64,000 bases of DNA, taken from contig NZ_AP023287.1 of assembly GCF_014218295.1 (NCBI RefSeq), forward strand, positions 1,364,001 through 1,428,000. The letters run 5' to 3'. The notes under the pieces are model-generated. The model searched no databases, was not told the origin of the DNA, and saw only the letters and a program-made list of their open reading frames with translations. Position 1 is the first letter of the stretch. Every line of letters starts with the position of its first letter. Below, one piece after another: positions 17,363 through 25,363 of this stretch. A program made the translations under genes and the position numbers. The stretch is from Mycolicibacterium litorale. GTDB lineage: Bacteria; Actinomycetota; Actinomycetes; Mycobacteriales; Mycobacteriaceae.

Positions 17363-18306
17363 GCGACCCTGCCGGAAGCGACACCGTCCTGGTGTTGCGG
17401 GCACTCGGGCTCGGCGATCTGCTCACCGCGGTGCCCGCGCTGCGTGGGCTGCGCCGTGCCCGTCCGGACGCCCGGATCGTGTTGGCCGCCCCGGAGCGCT
17501 ACGCCGAACTGGCCTTGCTGACCGGCGCGGTCGACGCGGTCGAGCCCACCTCCGGGTTGGGCGCGCTTCGTCCGCTCGACACCCCGCCGGCACTGGCGGT
17601 GAACCTGCACGGCAGCGGCCCCGAGAGCATCCGCGATCTGCTGGCCCTCACTCCGGGCTCGATCCTCAGCTACCGCCACGACGCGTTCCCCGATGTCGCG
17701 GGGCCGCCGTGGCGGGCCGACATCCACGAGGTGGACCGCTGGTGCGGGCTCCTCGAGTGGGCCGGGATGCCGTGTGATCCGGCCGATCTGCGAATCGCAC
17801 GGCCACCCGGCCCCCCCGATCGCACCGGCGTCACCGTCATCCATCCCGGTGCCGCATTCCCGTCCCGCCGTTGGCCGCCCGAACGGTTCGCCGCGGTGGC
17901 CTCGGCATTGCGCGACGACGGTCACGAGGTGGTGATCACCGGAGACGACAAGGAACGGGACCTGGCCCGCAGCGTGGCCGACCAGGCGGGTCTGCCTCGG
18001 AGTTCGGTGCTGGCGGGCCGCCTCGGGCTGCTGGAACTGGTGGCGCTGATCGGTGACTGCCGGTTGCTGGTGTGCGGGGACACCGGGGTCGGCCACATCG
18101 CCACCGCCACCGGCACCCCCTCGGTGCTGTTGTTCGGGCCGACGCCGCCGAGCCGCTGGGGTCCGCGCGGCGACGGCCCCCACGTCGTGCTGTGGGCGGG
18201 CGGCGAGGGCGACCCCCACGGCGACGCGCCCGACCCAGGTCTGTTGGCGCTCACCGAATCCGAGGTGCTGGCCGCGGTGGACGCGCTGTCGAAGGAGCGG
18301 GTGTGA
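17353..18306 (+). CDS. second GT9 family (heptosyltransferase-like) glycosyltransferase
   Basis: The 317-residue GT-B protein has VLVLRALGLGDLLTAVPALRGLRRARPDARIVL at its N-terminus, GVTVIHPGAAFPSRRWPPERFAAV at the donor-domain start and LLVCGDTGVGHIATATGTPSVLLFGP, the GT9 ADP-heptose site. It is only loosely similar to the GT9 at 13656, so the two probably add successive residues. The start is GTG 17353, inside the end of the SDR gene, and its stop overlaps the dehydrogenase start (GTGA). Confidence 0.86.
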   Translation: MALSDPAGSDTVLVLRALGLGDLLTAVPALRGLRRARPDARIVLAAPERYAELALLTGAVDAVEPTSGLGALRPLDTPPALAVNLHGSGPESIRDLLALTPGSILSYRHDAFPDVAGPPWRADIHEVDRWCGLLEWAGMPCDPADLRIARPPGPPDRTGVTVIHPGAAFPSRRWPPERFAAVASALRDDGHEVVITGDDKERDLARSVADQAGLPRSSVLAGRLGLLELVALIGDCRLLVCGDTGVGHIATATGTPSVLLFGPTPPSRWGPRGDGPHVVLWAGGEGDPHGDAPDPGLLALTESEVLAAVDALSKERV

Positions 18307-19610
18307 GCGCGATGCGGGTGGGCGTGATCGGCGCCGGGTACGTGGGCCTCACCAGTGCGGTGTGTCTGGCCGAACGCGGGCATCACACGGTGTGCGTCGA
18401 CGTCGACGAGGCCCGGGTGCGTCAGCTGTCGAGCGGTGTGGCGACGATCGACGAACCTGATCTGCCCGAACTGCTCGAGCGGGGATTGCGCACCGACACC
18501 CTGCGCTTCACCACGAGCTACCGCGCGCTGGCCGACCGCGACGTCGTGTTCGTCTGCGTGTCCACGCCGAGCATGCCCGACGGTTCGGCGGATCTGCGGG
18601 CGGTCGACGCCGCCGTCGGTGAACTCGCGACCGTGCTGCGGGCGGGGGCGGTGGTGGCGGTCAAGTCGACGGTGCCGGTGGGCACCACCCGCCGGCTGGC
18701 CGACCGCCTGCGGCCCAACGGGATCCATGTCGTCTCGAGTCCGGAGTTCCTGCGCGAGAGCCACGCCATCGGCGACTTCCGCCACCCCGACCGGATCCTG
18801 ATCGGCAGCGACGACGACACCGGCGAGGGCGGCCCCGCCGATCTGGTGGCCTCGCTGTACCCGCCGGGCCGGGTGCTGAAGATGAGCCCGGAGAGCGCGG
18901 AGCTCGCCAAGTACGCGAGCAACGCGTTCCTGGCGGTGAAGATCTCGTATACGAACTCGCTGGCCGAACTGTGCGCCCGGGTCGGCGCCGACATCACCGA
19001 CGTCACCCGGTGCATGGGCGCCGACATGCGCATCGGCGCGCACTTCCTGCAGGCCGGCCCGGGCTGGGGCGGGTCCTGCCTGCCGAAGGACACCGCCGCC
19101 CTGCTGCACACCGGACGCGAGTACGGCGTCGCCCTGCCCGAGGTGCAATCCGCCCGCACCACGAATGCGGCGCAGGCGGTGCGCATCGCCGACGCCGTGG
19201 GCCGCACGATCGGCACGCCGACCACCGAGGCGCGGGTCGCCGCGCTGGGGCTGACGTTCAAGGCGGGGACCAGCGATGTGCGCGACTCGCCGTCGTTGAC
19301 CGTGTGCGGCGAGTTGATCGCGCGCGGCGCACAGCTGACCGCCTACGACCCGCGGCTGGCCGCGATCGACGGCGAGATGTTGCGTGCGGCAGCGATTGTC
19401 GGTGTCGACGATCCGTATCTGGCCACCAAGGGTGCCGACGCGATCGTGGTGCTCACCGAGTGGCCGCAGTTCTGTGAACTGGACTGGGCGCGCATCGCCG
19501 AGCAGGCACCCGGTGCGGTGGTCGTCGACACCCGCAACCTGCTCGACGCCGCGATGCTGCGGGAACTGGGCCTGACCTACCTCGGCAACGGCACCGGCGG
19601 CGGGTTCTAG
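18303..19610 (+). CDS. UDP-glucose 6-dehydrogenase
   Basis: The 435-residue NAD-dependent enzyme oxidises UDP-glucose to UDP-glucuronate in the cytoplasm. It has the Rossmann motif GAGYVG at residues 10-15, the KYASNAFLAVKISYTNSLAELC helix and the catalytic nucleophile C259 in GWGGSCLPKD. GTG 18303 is chosen because AAGGAG ends 5 nt before it and it overlaps the previous stop by 4 nt; an ATG at 18312 is an alternative. With the UXS-like enzyme at 9414 it gives a UDP-glucose to UDP-xylose route. Its TAG lies in a CTAG palindrome that also supplies the stop of the convergent gene. Confidence 0.92.
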   Translation: MSAMRVGVIGAGYVGLTSAVCLAERGHHTVCVDVDEARVRQLSSGVATIDEPDLPELLERGLRTDTLRFTTSYRALADRDVVFVCVSTPSMPDGSADLRAVDAAVGELATVLRAGAVVAVKSTVPVGTTRRLADRLRPNGIHVVSSPEFLRESHAIGDFRHPDRILIGSDDDTGEGGPADLVASLYPPGRVLKMSPESAELAKYASNAFLAVKISYTNSLAELCARVGADITDVTRCMGADMRIGAHFLQAGPGWGGSCLPKDTAALLHTGREYGVALPEVQSARTTNAAQAVRIADAVGRTIGTPTTEARVAALGLTFKAGTSDVRDSPSLTVCGELIARGAQLTAYDPRLAAIDGEMLRAAAIVGVDDPYLATKGADAIVVLTEWPQFCELDWARIAEQAPGAVVVDTRNLLDAAMLRELGLTYLGNGTGGGF

Positions 19611-20629
19611 CTTTTCGCGACTCTGCGGATCAACCGGGCGGTGCTCCGTTCGAGGATGGCCTGGCGCTCGTCGGGCCGTTTGGCGCGCTCGGCCCGGCGC
19701 GCGGCCGCCGCGATCGTCAGCCCGGACTCGTAGCCGGTCACCACCCGGGGGTCCACGTACGAGGCGCGCGCCACCGCGGGGGTGTTGCCGAGCGCCTCGG
19801 ACACCTCTTTCATCACCGCCGATTCGACCCGTTTGATCACCGTCTTGTTCACGGGAGGATCGGCGTCGACGAACGCGGCGGCCGCCAGCACCGTGCCGTG
19901 CCAGGTGCGCAGATCCTTGACCGAGTACTCGTCGCCGACCAGTTCCTTGAATCGGACGTTGAGGTCGTCGGAGTGGATCTCCGCCCACCCCTCGGCATTT
20001 CGGCACGCCAGCAGACGCTCCGGCCGGTCCGGATGGCGCAGCAGCGCCCGCACCGCCTTCACCACCTCGGGGTCGTCGATCACCAGGGTGCGCCGCACCC
20101 CGCTCTTGGCGGGGTAGTCGAACTCCACGGCCTGGCGCTGCAGCTTGACGTGTTCACACAGTAGCGTCGCGATGCCGAACGAGTTGTTCTCCTCCGCGTA
20201 CTGCTCACCGCCGGCGCGGAAGTAGCCGAGGTCGAGCAGATGCAGCGCCAGCGCGAGGACCCGGTCGCGCTGCCAGCCCCGCCCGGCGAGGTCGGCGGCG
20301 ACCTGCCTGCGCATCTCGGGCAGCGCCGCCGACATCTGCAGCACCCGGTCGAACTTCTCCTCGTTGCGTTCCTCCTGCCACTGCTGGTGGTAGAGGTATT
20401 GGCGACGCCCCGCCGCGTCGGTGCCGACCGCCTGGATGTGCCCGTTGTGGTGGGGGCTGATCCACACCTTCTTCCACGCCGGCGGGATCACCAGGGCGTT
20501 GATCCGGTCGAGTGTCGCCGCGTCGGTGATCGTCTCGCCGTTCTGGTCCTGATACGAGAACCCCTTGCCACGCCGGACCCGGCGCAGTCCCGGGCCGTTG
20601 ACTACGCTGCGCCGAAGTCGCATCGACAC
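19607..20629 (-). CDS. poxvirus-type DNA topoisomerase IB
   Basis: The 340-residue enzyme relaxes supercoiled DNA through a 3'-phosphotyrosyl link. It shows the TopIB N-terminal fold (GKGFSYQDQNGETI..IPPAWKKVWISP), the catalytic region KDLRTWHGTVLAAA and the active tyrosine in RASYVDPRVV (Y291 from the GTG start). Bacterial TopIB genes are patchily distributed and often horizontally acquired; several mycobacteria carry one. The start may be GTG 20629 or ATG 20623. Convergent with the dehydrogenase, sharing the CTAG stop. Confidence 0.9.
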   Translation of the reverse strand: MSMRLRRSVVNGPGLRRVRRGKGFSYQDQNGETITDAATLDRINALVIPPAWKKVWISPHHNGHIQAVGTDAAGRRQYLYHQQWQEERNEEKFDRVLQMSAALPEMRRQVAADLAGRGWQRDRVLALALHLLDLGYFRAGGEQYAEENNSFGIATLLCEHVKLQRQAVEFDYPAKSGVRRTLVIDDPEVVKAVRALLRHPDRPERLLACRNAEGWAEIHSDDLNVRFKELVGDEYSVKDLRTWHGTVLAAAAFVDADPPVNKTVIKRVESAVMKEVSEALGNTPAVARASYVDPRVVTGYESGLTIAAAARRAERAKRPDERQAILERSTARLIRRVAKS

Positions 20630-20651
20630 CTACCTGTCATCGGAGTTTTGG

Positions 20652-20679
20652 TGTTTGGCACCGGTCGGGACCGGGGTAT
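20652..20679 (+). promoter_or_regulatory. weak SigF-type promoter candidate
   Basis: TGTTT (20652-20656), a 17-nt spacer and GGGTAT (20674-20679) partly match the SigF consensus. It points towards the small ORF at 20692 and, further on, rsbW-sigF. Low confidence because GGGTA-like strings are common in GC-rich DNA. Confidence 0.3.
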
Positions 20680-20691
20680 GGAAGGCAGACC

Positions 20692-20874
20692 ATGGTGAGC
20701 ACGAGGTTGGCGCGCGCGCGAAAACGATCATCCGCCGGCCGGCACGAGGCCCGACCCGACGAGGGCGGTGCGCCACCGGCCGGTGCTTCGGCTCTGCTCC
20801 ATGACCGGGTACTACCCGGTGAAATCTGCAGTCACACGTACGTACCTGTCACGTCCCCGAGTGCCCGTGGCTAG
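20692..20874 (+). CDS. possible small protein, 60 residues, unrecognised
   Basis: An ATG ORF preceded by GGAAGG, 13 nt after a SigF-like -10. The product is basic at the N-terminus (MVSTRLARARKRSSAGRHEA), without a hydrophobic segment or known motif. It occupies the space upstream of rsbW where some mycobacteria carry chaB, but it does not resemble ChaB. It could equally be a chance ORF in the rsbW leader. Confidence 0.25.
   Translation: MVSTRLARARKRSSAGRHEARPDEGGAPPAGASALLHDRVLPGEICSHTYVPVTSPSARG
20804..20820. promoter_or_regulatory. perfect 17-bp palindrome upstream of rsbW
   Basis: ACCGGGTACTACCCGGT has 8-bp arms around a central C, 104 bp before the rsbW start. A regulator operator is possible; no repeated copy was seen elsewhere in the window. 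Confidence 0.4.
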
Positions 20875-20895
20875 CCGCCGAACGGGCTGGGGTAG
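20869..20895 (+). promoter_or_regulatory. putative SigF promoter of rsbW-sigF
   Basis: GGCTA (20869-20873), a 16-nt spacer and GGGTAG (20890-20895) lie 28 bp before the rsbW ATG. The usfX-sigF operon is autoregulated from such a promoter in mycobacteria. The -35 is a weaker match than that of usfY. Confidence 0.5.
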
Positions 20896-20923
20896 TCTCG
20901 CTTCGATATCGCCGGGAGGTCAG

Positions 20924-21358
20924 ATGGCCGAGGTCGTCAATCAGCACAACGGGCAGGCCAACGCCGACCGTTCAGTGGAGCTGCGTGTCGCGGCGACGCT
21001 GGAGAACCTGGCGGTGCTGCGCACCCTCGTCGCCGCTGTGGGCACCTTCGAAGACCTCGATTTCGACGCGGTCTCCGATCTGCGGCTCGCGGTCGACGAA
21101 GCGTGCACCCGGCTGATCCGCTCGGCCGTTCCGAAGTCGACGCTCGTGGTCGTCGTGCACCCCAACGACTCCGAGGTCGTGGTCGACGCGTCGACGACCT
21201 GTCAGAACACCGACATCCTCGCGCCGGGCAGCTTCAGCTGGCATGTGCTCAGCTCGCTGACCGATGACGTGCGCACCTTCTCCGACGGCCATGGCGCCGA
21301 AGACGGTCAGGTATTCGGCATCTCGCTGACGACGAGACGAGCGAGTTCGTTGCGGTGA
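20924..21358 (+). CDS. rsbW: anti-sigma-F factor RsbW (UsfX)
   Basis: The 144-residue GHKL-type protein binds SigF and keeps it from RNA polymerase until anti-anti-sigma factors release it. It carries VELRVAATLENLAVLRTLVAAVGTFEDL and DLRLAVDEACTRLI, the mycobacterial UsfX form of the N-box; the Asn of canonical RsbW/SpoIIAB is not seen there. The ATG at 20924 follows GGGAGG. It overlaps sigF by 4 nt (GTGA), the usual coupling of an anti-sigma gene to its partner. Confidence 0.92.
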   Translation: MAEVVNQHNGQANADRSVELRVAATLENLAVLRTLVAAVGTFEDLDFDAVSDLRLAVDEACTRLIRSAVPKSTLVVVVHPNDSEVVVDASTTCQNTDILAPGSFSWHVLSSLTDDVRTFSDGHGAEDGQVFGISLTTRRASSLR

Positions 21359-22146
21359 CGCCATCGTCGGCACAGGGTTCGTCGCCACGACAGAACTCTG
21401 AGTACTCGGACGTGGCCGCCATGTTCCGGGAGCTTCAGCAGCTCACCCCGGACACCCCCACGTTCCAGCGCCAGCGCGACCGGATCGTCGAGCGCTGCCT
21501 GCCGCTGGCCGATCACATCGCCCGCCGCTTCGACGGTCGCGGCGAACCGCGCGACGACCTCGTCCAGGTCGCCCGCGTCGGCCTGGTCAACGCGGTGATC
21601 CGCTTCGACGTCGACGCCGGATCGGATTTCGTGTCCTTCGCGGTGCCCACCATCATGGGTGAGGTCCGGCGCCACTTCCGGGACAACAGCTGGTCGGTGA
21701 AGGTGCCTCGCCGGCTCAAGGAACTGCACCTGCGGCTGGGGTCGGCCACCGCCGAACTGTCCCAGCGGTTGGGCCGCGCGCCGACGGCCAGCGAGCTGGC
21801 CGAGGAACTCGGCATGGACCGCGACGAGGTGGTCGAAGGTCTGGTCGCCGGCAGCTCCTACAACACCCTGTCCATCGACAGCGGCGGCAACAGCGGCAAC
21901 GAGGACGCCCCCGCGATCGCCGACACGCTCGGCGACGTCGACATGGGACTCGATCAGATCGAGAACCGCGAGGCGTTGCGGCCGCTGCTGGCCGCCCTGC
22001 CCGAGCGCGAACGCATGGTGCTGTTGCTGCGGTTCTTCGAGAACCTCACGCAGACCCAGATCGCTGAACGCGTGGGCATCTCACAGATGCACGTGTCGCG
22101 GCTGTTGGCGAAATCGCTGACGCGGCTCCGCGACCAGTTGCAGTAG
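21355..22146 (+). CDS. sigF: RNA polymerase sigma factor SigF
   Basis: The 263-residue group 3 sigma factor has region 2 (DDLVQVARVGLVNAVIRFDVDAGSDFVSFAVPTIMGEVRRHFRDN), region 3 (KELHLRLGSATAELSQRLGRAPTASELAEELGM) and a region 4 helix-turn-helix (LTQTQIAERVGISQMHVSRLLAKSLTRLR). Length matches M. tuberculosis SigF (261). It directs stationary-phase and stress transcription at GTTT-N16-GGGTA promoters, examples of which lie in this window. Its last 66 bp overlap the convergent STAS gene. Confidence 0.96.
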   Translation: MTPSSAQGSSPRQNSEYSDVAAMFRELQQLTPDTPTFQRQRDRIVERCLPLADHIARRFDGRGEPRDDLVQVARVGLVNAVIRFDVDAGSDFVSFAVPTIMGEVRRHFRDNSWSVKVPRRLKELHLRLGSATAELSQRLGRAPTASELAEELGMDRDEVVEGLVAGSSYNTLSIDSGGNSGNEDAPAIADTLGDVDMGLDQIENREALRPLLAALPERERMVLLLRFFENLTQTQIAERVGISQMHVSRLLAKSLTRLRDQLQ

Positions 22147-22542
22147 GGGGCGCGCGTCGTCCCGCAGCGCGGTGAGTGCGGCCTCGACGGACTCCGACCA
22201 CGGCAGCGCGGCGTCCGGATCGCAGATCCGCAGCAGCCGACTGACCGCCGCGCTGGGCACCAGGACCCAGTCGATGTTCGACCCCGCGCAGCGCACATTG
22301 AGCGTGTGCAGTGCGGAAAACCCTGAGGTGCCGAAGAACTCGACTCCCGTGAGGTCGAGGACCAGCTGCTGCTCGGCGTGGCGCAGGGCGAAGTCGGCGA
22401 AGTGCTGGGCGTTGGCGGCGTCGAGTTCGCCGCGGGCGGTGACGACCGTTGCCGACGGTGGCGCCGCTGCCACCTCGAAGCGGGCGGTGTGGCACGTGAT
22501 GAGCTCGACGTGAGACGTCGGCCGGGTGAGGGAAGACGACAT
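22081..22542 (-). CDS. STAS-domain anti-sigma factor antagonist
   Basis: The 153-residue protein contains a STAS domain: ATVVTARGELDAANAQHFADFA, LVLDLTGVEFFGTSGFSALHTL. S73 in GTSGF sits where SpoIIAA-type proteins are phosphorylated. Such proteins displace the sigma factor from RsbW-like kinases. Lying tail-to-tail with sigF, it is a good candidate partner of RsbW, comparable in role to RsfA/RsfB, whose genes are elsewhere in M. tuberculosis. The C-terminal ~22 residues (RQRFRQQPRHVHL end) are antisense to sigF. Confidence 0.83.
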   Translation of the reverse strand: MSSSLTRPTSHVELITCHTARFEVAAAPPSATVVTARGELDAANAQHFADFALRHAEQQLVLDLTGVEFFGTSGFSALHTLNVRCAGSNIDWVLVPSAAVSRLLRICDPDAALPWSESVEAALTALRDDARPLLQLVAEPRQRFRQQPRHVHL

Positions 22543-22782
22543 GGTGACTCCATCAGTCGAGGATTCGTCTGTGGCTCACGTCAGGGAAATAGGCCCTGCT
22601 GTCTCAAAACCTTCGGTGCCAGGGCCCGAGTCCGGCCCCGCTCCTACGTCGATGACGTTTGCAGCAGGCTGTGAACTCAACCTGCGTCGAACGGTACGCC
22701 GAAGGTCGCGGGTTCGACAGTTCGCCGACCTTTTCTTAATGAACGCTTCACCTGCGGGTATGCCGGCGCACAGTATTGGCGG

Positions 22783-23343
22783 GTGACATCGTTGGGTATC
22801 GCGCGAACGTGGTCGGCCACCGGTGTGCTGCTCGCCGCGGGCGCGGGCACGCGCTTCGGTATGCCCAAAGTTCTTGCCTATGACGGGCTTTGGCTGCGCA
22901 CGGCGGTCGAGGCGCTGTTCGCCGGCGGATGCGCCGACGTCGTGGTGGTGCTGGGCGCCGCGGTGGTGGACGTGCCGGAGCCGGCCAGGGCGGTGGTGGC
23001 CGCGGACTGGGCCGACGGGTTGAGCGCATCGGTCCGCGCGGGGATGGCGGCGGCGGGTGCCGCCGACGCCGCGGTGCTGCACACCGTCGACACCCCCGAT
23101 GTCGGGGCCGACGTGGTGCGGCGCGTCCTGGCGGCGGCGCGTTCGGCGGCCGGCGGAGTGGCCAGGGCCGTCTACGGTGGCAGACCCGGTCACCCCGTGG
23201 TGGTGGCGCGGCGACACTGGCCCGCGCTGCTCGCCTCCCTGCACGGTGACGACGGTGCGCGGCCGTTCCTGCGCGATCGCGACGATGTCGTCACCGTGGA
23301 GTGCGGCGACCTCGCCACGGGCGCCGACGTGGACGAACCCTGA
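22783..23343 (+). CDS. MobA-like nucleotidyltransferase
   Basis: The 186-residue GT-A fold protein has the nucleotide-binding signature VLLAAGAGTRFGMPKVL and later HTVDTPDVGADVV (metal-binding Asp) and GRPGHPVVVARRHW. This is the MocA/MobA_NTP_transf_3 group, which links CMP or GMP to molybdopterin, though several members act on other substrates. The GTG at 22783 lies 6 nt after a CAGTAT -10-like hexamer (22771-22776), so the mRNA may be leaderless. No molybdoenzyme gene is nearby. Confidence 0.75.
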   Translation: MTSLGIARTWSATGVLLAAGAGTRFGMPKVLAYDGLWLRTAVEALFAGGCADVVVVLGAAVVDVPEPARAVVAADWADGLSASVRAGMAAAGAADAAVLHTVDTPDVGADVVRRVLAAARSAAGGVARAVYGGRPGHPVVVARRHWPALLASLHGDDGARPFLRDRDDVVTVECGDLATGADVDEP

Positions 23344-23373
23344 CGCACCCCGTCGACGGGGCCGGCGTCGCGG

Positions 23374-23694
23374 TCAGGGTTCGAGCAGCGCGGCGGCGAA
23401 CCGGCGGACGGCCGCCGTCGCGGCGTCGGCGGCGTCGTCGTGCCCCGGGCGGGCGCGCGCCGAGATCTCGGCCGTGTCGGGCCGCAGCGCGATCTCGGCG
23501 AGGAGCTCTCCGGTGGTCGGTTCGCACACCGCCCACGTGTAGCGCGCGTCGGCGAGCCAGTCGGCGTCGGCGCGGCCGACGTGTCCGGGGTCGGTCTCGC
23601 CGAGGTCGGCCAGCGCGGGGCGGTCGTCCATCAGGGCGTCGGCGCGCAACGCCCGCAGGTACCAGGCGCCCGCATTGATCTCGACCGGTTCCAC
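23374..23694 (-). CDS. small GNAT-like hypothetical protein
   Basis: The 106-residue product from GTG 23694 (AAGGGTG ahead) contains ADADWLADARYTWAVCEPTTGELLAEIALRPDTAEI, which resembles the N-terminal strands of RimJ/RimL-type acetyltransferases. The acetyl-CoA loop (Q/RxxGxG/A) is not visible, so it may be a shortened or inactive GNAT relative. A longer frame upstream to 23841 overlaps the next gene's promoter and is unlikely. Confidence 0.5.
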   Translation of the reverse strand: MEPVEINAGAWYLRALRADALMDDRPALADLGETDPGHVGRADADWLADARYTWAVCEPTTGELLAEIALRPDTAEISARARPGHDDAADAATAAVRRFAAALLEP

Positions 23695-23824
23695 TGTCGC
23701 GCACCCTTCTCTCGCTTGCGGGTGAACTCTAGCGAGGGAGGAACTAAGTTGCGGGACGGCGCTGTTGCTGCGGAGGCACACGCGCACCGGCCGCCCGGCC
23801 GTCGTTCGAGCAAGGAGGAGTGCC

Positions 23825-24649
23825 ATGCCCACCATCACCACCGACGACGGTGTCGAGATCTTTTACAAGGACTGGGGGTCGGGCCAGCCCATCGTCTTCA
23901 GCCACGGCTGGCCGCTGTCGTCGGACGACTGGGACACCCAGATGCTGTTCTTCCTCGGGCACGGCTACCGCGTGGTCGCGCACGACCGCCGCGGCCACGG
24001 CCGCTCCACCCAGACCGCCGACGGCCACGACATGGACCACTACGCCGACGACCTGGCCGCCGTGGTCGAACACCTCGACCTGCGCGACGCCGTCCATGTC
24101 GGACACTCCACCGGCGGCGGGGAAGTGGCGCACTACCTCGCCCGCCACGGCGAGGGGCGCGCCGCCAAGGCCGCCCTGATCAGCGCGGTACCGCCGCTGA
24201 TGGTGCAGACCGAGAGCAATCCCGGCGGGCTGCCCAAGTCCGTGTTCGACGATCTGCAGGCACAGTTGGCCGCCAACCGTTCCGAGTTCTACCGGGCGCT
24301 GCCGTCGGGACCGTTCTACGGATTCAACCGCCCGGGCGCCGAGCCGTCGGAGGCGATCATCCAGAACTGGTGGCGGCAGGGCATGATGGGCGGCGCCAAG
24401 GCGCACTACGACGGGATCGTCGCGTTCTCGCAGACCGATTTCACCGAGGACCTCAAGAAGATCAGCGTCCCGGTGCTGGTCATGCACGGCGACGACGACC
24501 AGATCGTGCCCTACGAGGACTCCGCGCCGCTGTCGGCGAAGCTGCTGGCCAACGGCACGCTCAAGACCTACGCCGGCTTCCCGCACGGGATGCCCACCAC
24601 CGAGGCCGACACCATCAACGCCGACCTGCTGGAGTTCATCCGCTCCTGA
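23825..24649 (+). CDS. alpha/beta hydrolase, non-haem chloroperoxidase-like
   Basis: The 274-residue cytosolic enzyme belongs to the perhydrolase/bromoperoxidase group of alpha/beta hydrolases. It has the oxyanion HGWP, nucleophile S95 in [17 protein letters not shown], acid in [10 protein letters not shown] and His in FPHGMP. These enzymes make peracids from carboxylic acids and peroxide and can halogenate in vitro; the natural substrate is usually a carboxylic ester. The start at 23825 follows AAGGAGGAG. A detoxification role fits its place beside stress genes but is not shown. Confidence 0.85.
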   Translation: MPTITTDDGVEIFYKDWGSGQPIVFSHGWPLSSDDWDTQMLFFLGHGYRVVAHDRRGHGRSTQTADGHDMDHYADDLAAVVEHLDLRDAVHVGHSTGGGEVAHYLARHGEGRAAKAALISAVPPLMVQTESNPGGLPKSVFDDLQAQLAANRSEFYRALPSGPFYGFNRPGAEPSEAIIQNWWRQGMMGGAKAHYDGIVAFSQTDFTEDLKKISVPVLVMHGDDDQIVPYEDSAPLSAKLLANGTLKTYAGFPHGMPTTEADTINADLLEFIRS

Positions 24650-24652
24650 CCG

Positions 24653-25363
24653 TCACCGGTCGGCGAGCAGCGCCTCGAAGGCCACCCGATCGCCGCGGTA
24701 GATCGCCCGCACGACCTCGATCGGGTGGTCGTCGGTGTCGACCGTGCGCCGGTTCAGCATGAGCACCGGCATCGCCGTCGTGGTGCCGAGCAGATCGGCC
24801 TCGCGCGGCGACGGCAGCGCCGTCTCGATCCGCTCGAGTGCGGCGCCGAACTCGACCCCGGATGCGCGCAACGCCGCATAAAGCGACGTGGTCGGGTCGA
24901 ACGACTCGCGCAGCCAGCCGAACCGCTGGACCGTCAGGTAGGTGCTCTCCAGGCCGATCCGGTCACCGTCGGCCAGCAGCACGCGTTCGAGGTGCATGAC
25001 CTTGGCGCCGCGACGCACACCGAGCGCGGCCGCCGTGTCGGCGTCGGCGCGGACGTCGTCCCACGACACCGGCAACCGGCCGGGGGTGCGGCCCATTCGT
25101 ACCGCGCCCTCGGTGTAGGACCGTAGCGAGAGCGGTTGCACCAGTTTGGGTCTCGACACCACGGTGCCGCGGCCGCGGCGTTCGATGCGCCCTTCGACGA
25201 GCAATTCGTGAAGGGCCTGCCGCACTGTCTCCCTGGCGACGCCGAAGCGCAGGGCCAGTTCCCGTTCGGCGGGCACCGGATCGCCGACGTCCAACCCCGC
25301 CAGCAGGCTGTCGAGTTCGGTGCGCACCAGATAGGACTTCGGGGCGCGGATCACACCGGTCAT
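24653..25363 (-). CDS. phnF: GntR/HutC family repressor PhnF
   Basis: The 236-residue regulator has an N-terminal winged helix (about residues 8-75; ERELALRFGVARETVRQALHELLVEGRIERRGRGTVV) and a C-terminal UTRA effector domain. M. smegmatis PhnF represses phnDCE through TGGTATAGACCA sites; three such sites occur here, at 25904, 27122 and 27181, so the identity is supported by both family and operators. It overlaps the upstream HD gene by 4 nt (ATGA) and so is controlled by the operator it binds. Confidence 0.88.
   Translation of the reverse strand: MTGVIRAPKSYLVRTELDSLLAGLDVGDPVPAERELALRFGVARETVRQALHELLVEGRIERRGRGTVVSRPKLVQPLSLRSYTEGAVRMGRTPGRLPVSWDDVRADADTAAALGVRRGAKVMHLERVLLADGDRIGLESTYLTVQRFGWLRESFDPTTSLYAALRASGVEFGAALERIETALPSPREADLLGTTTAMPVLMLNRRTVDTDDHPIEVVRAIYRGDRVAFEALLADR

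Noticed and set aside
22690..22730. T-loop-like GGTTCGAC suggesting a tRNA
   Set aside because: The flanking bases do not pair into a T stem and there is no acceptor stem or anticodon arm.
23440..24762. 440-codon plus-strand frame crossing the chloroperoxidase gene
   Set aside because: Runs out of frame through an alpha/beta hydrolase with clear catalytic motifs; Arg/Pro-rich shadow.
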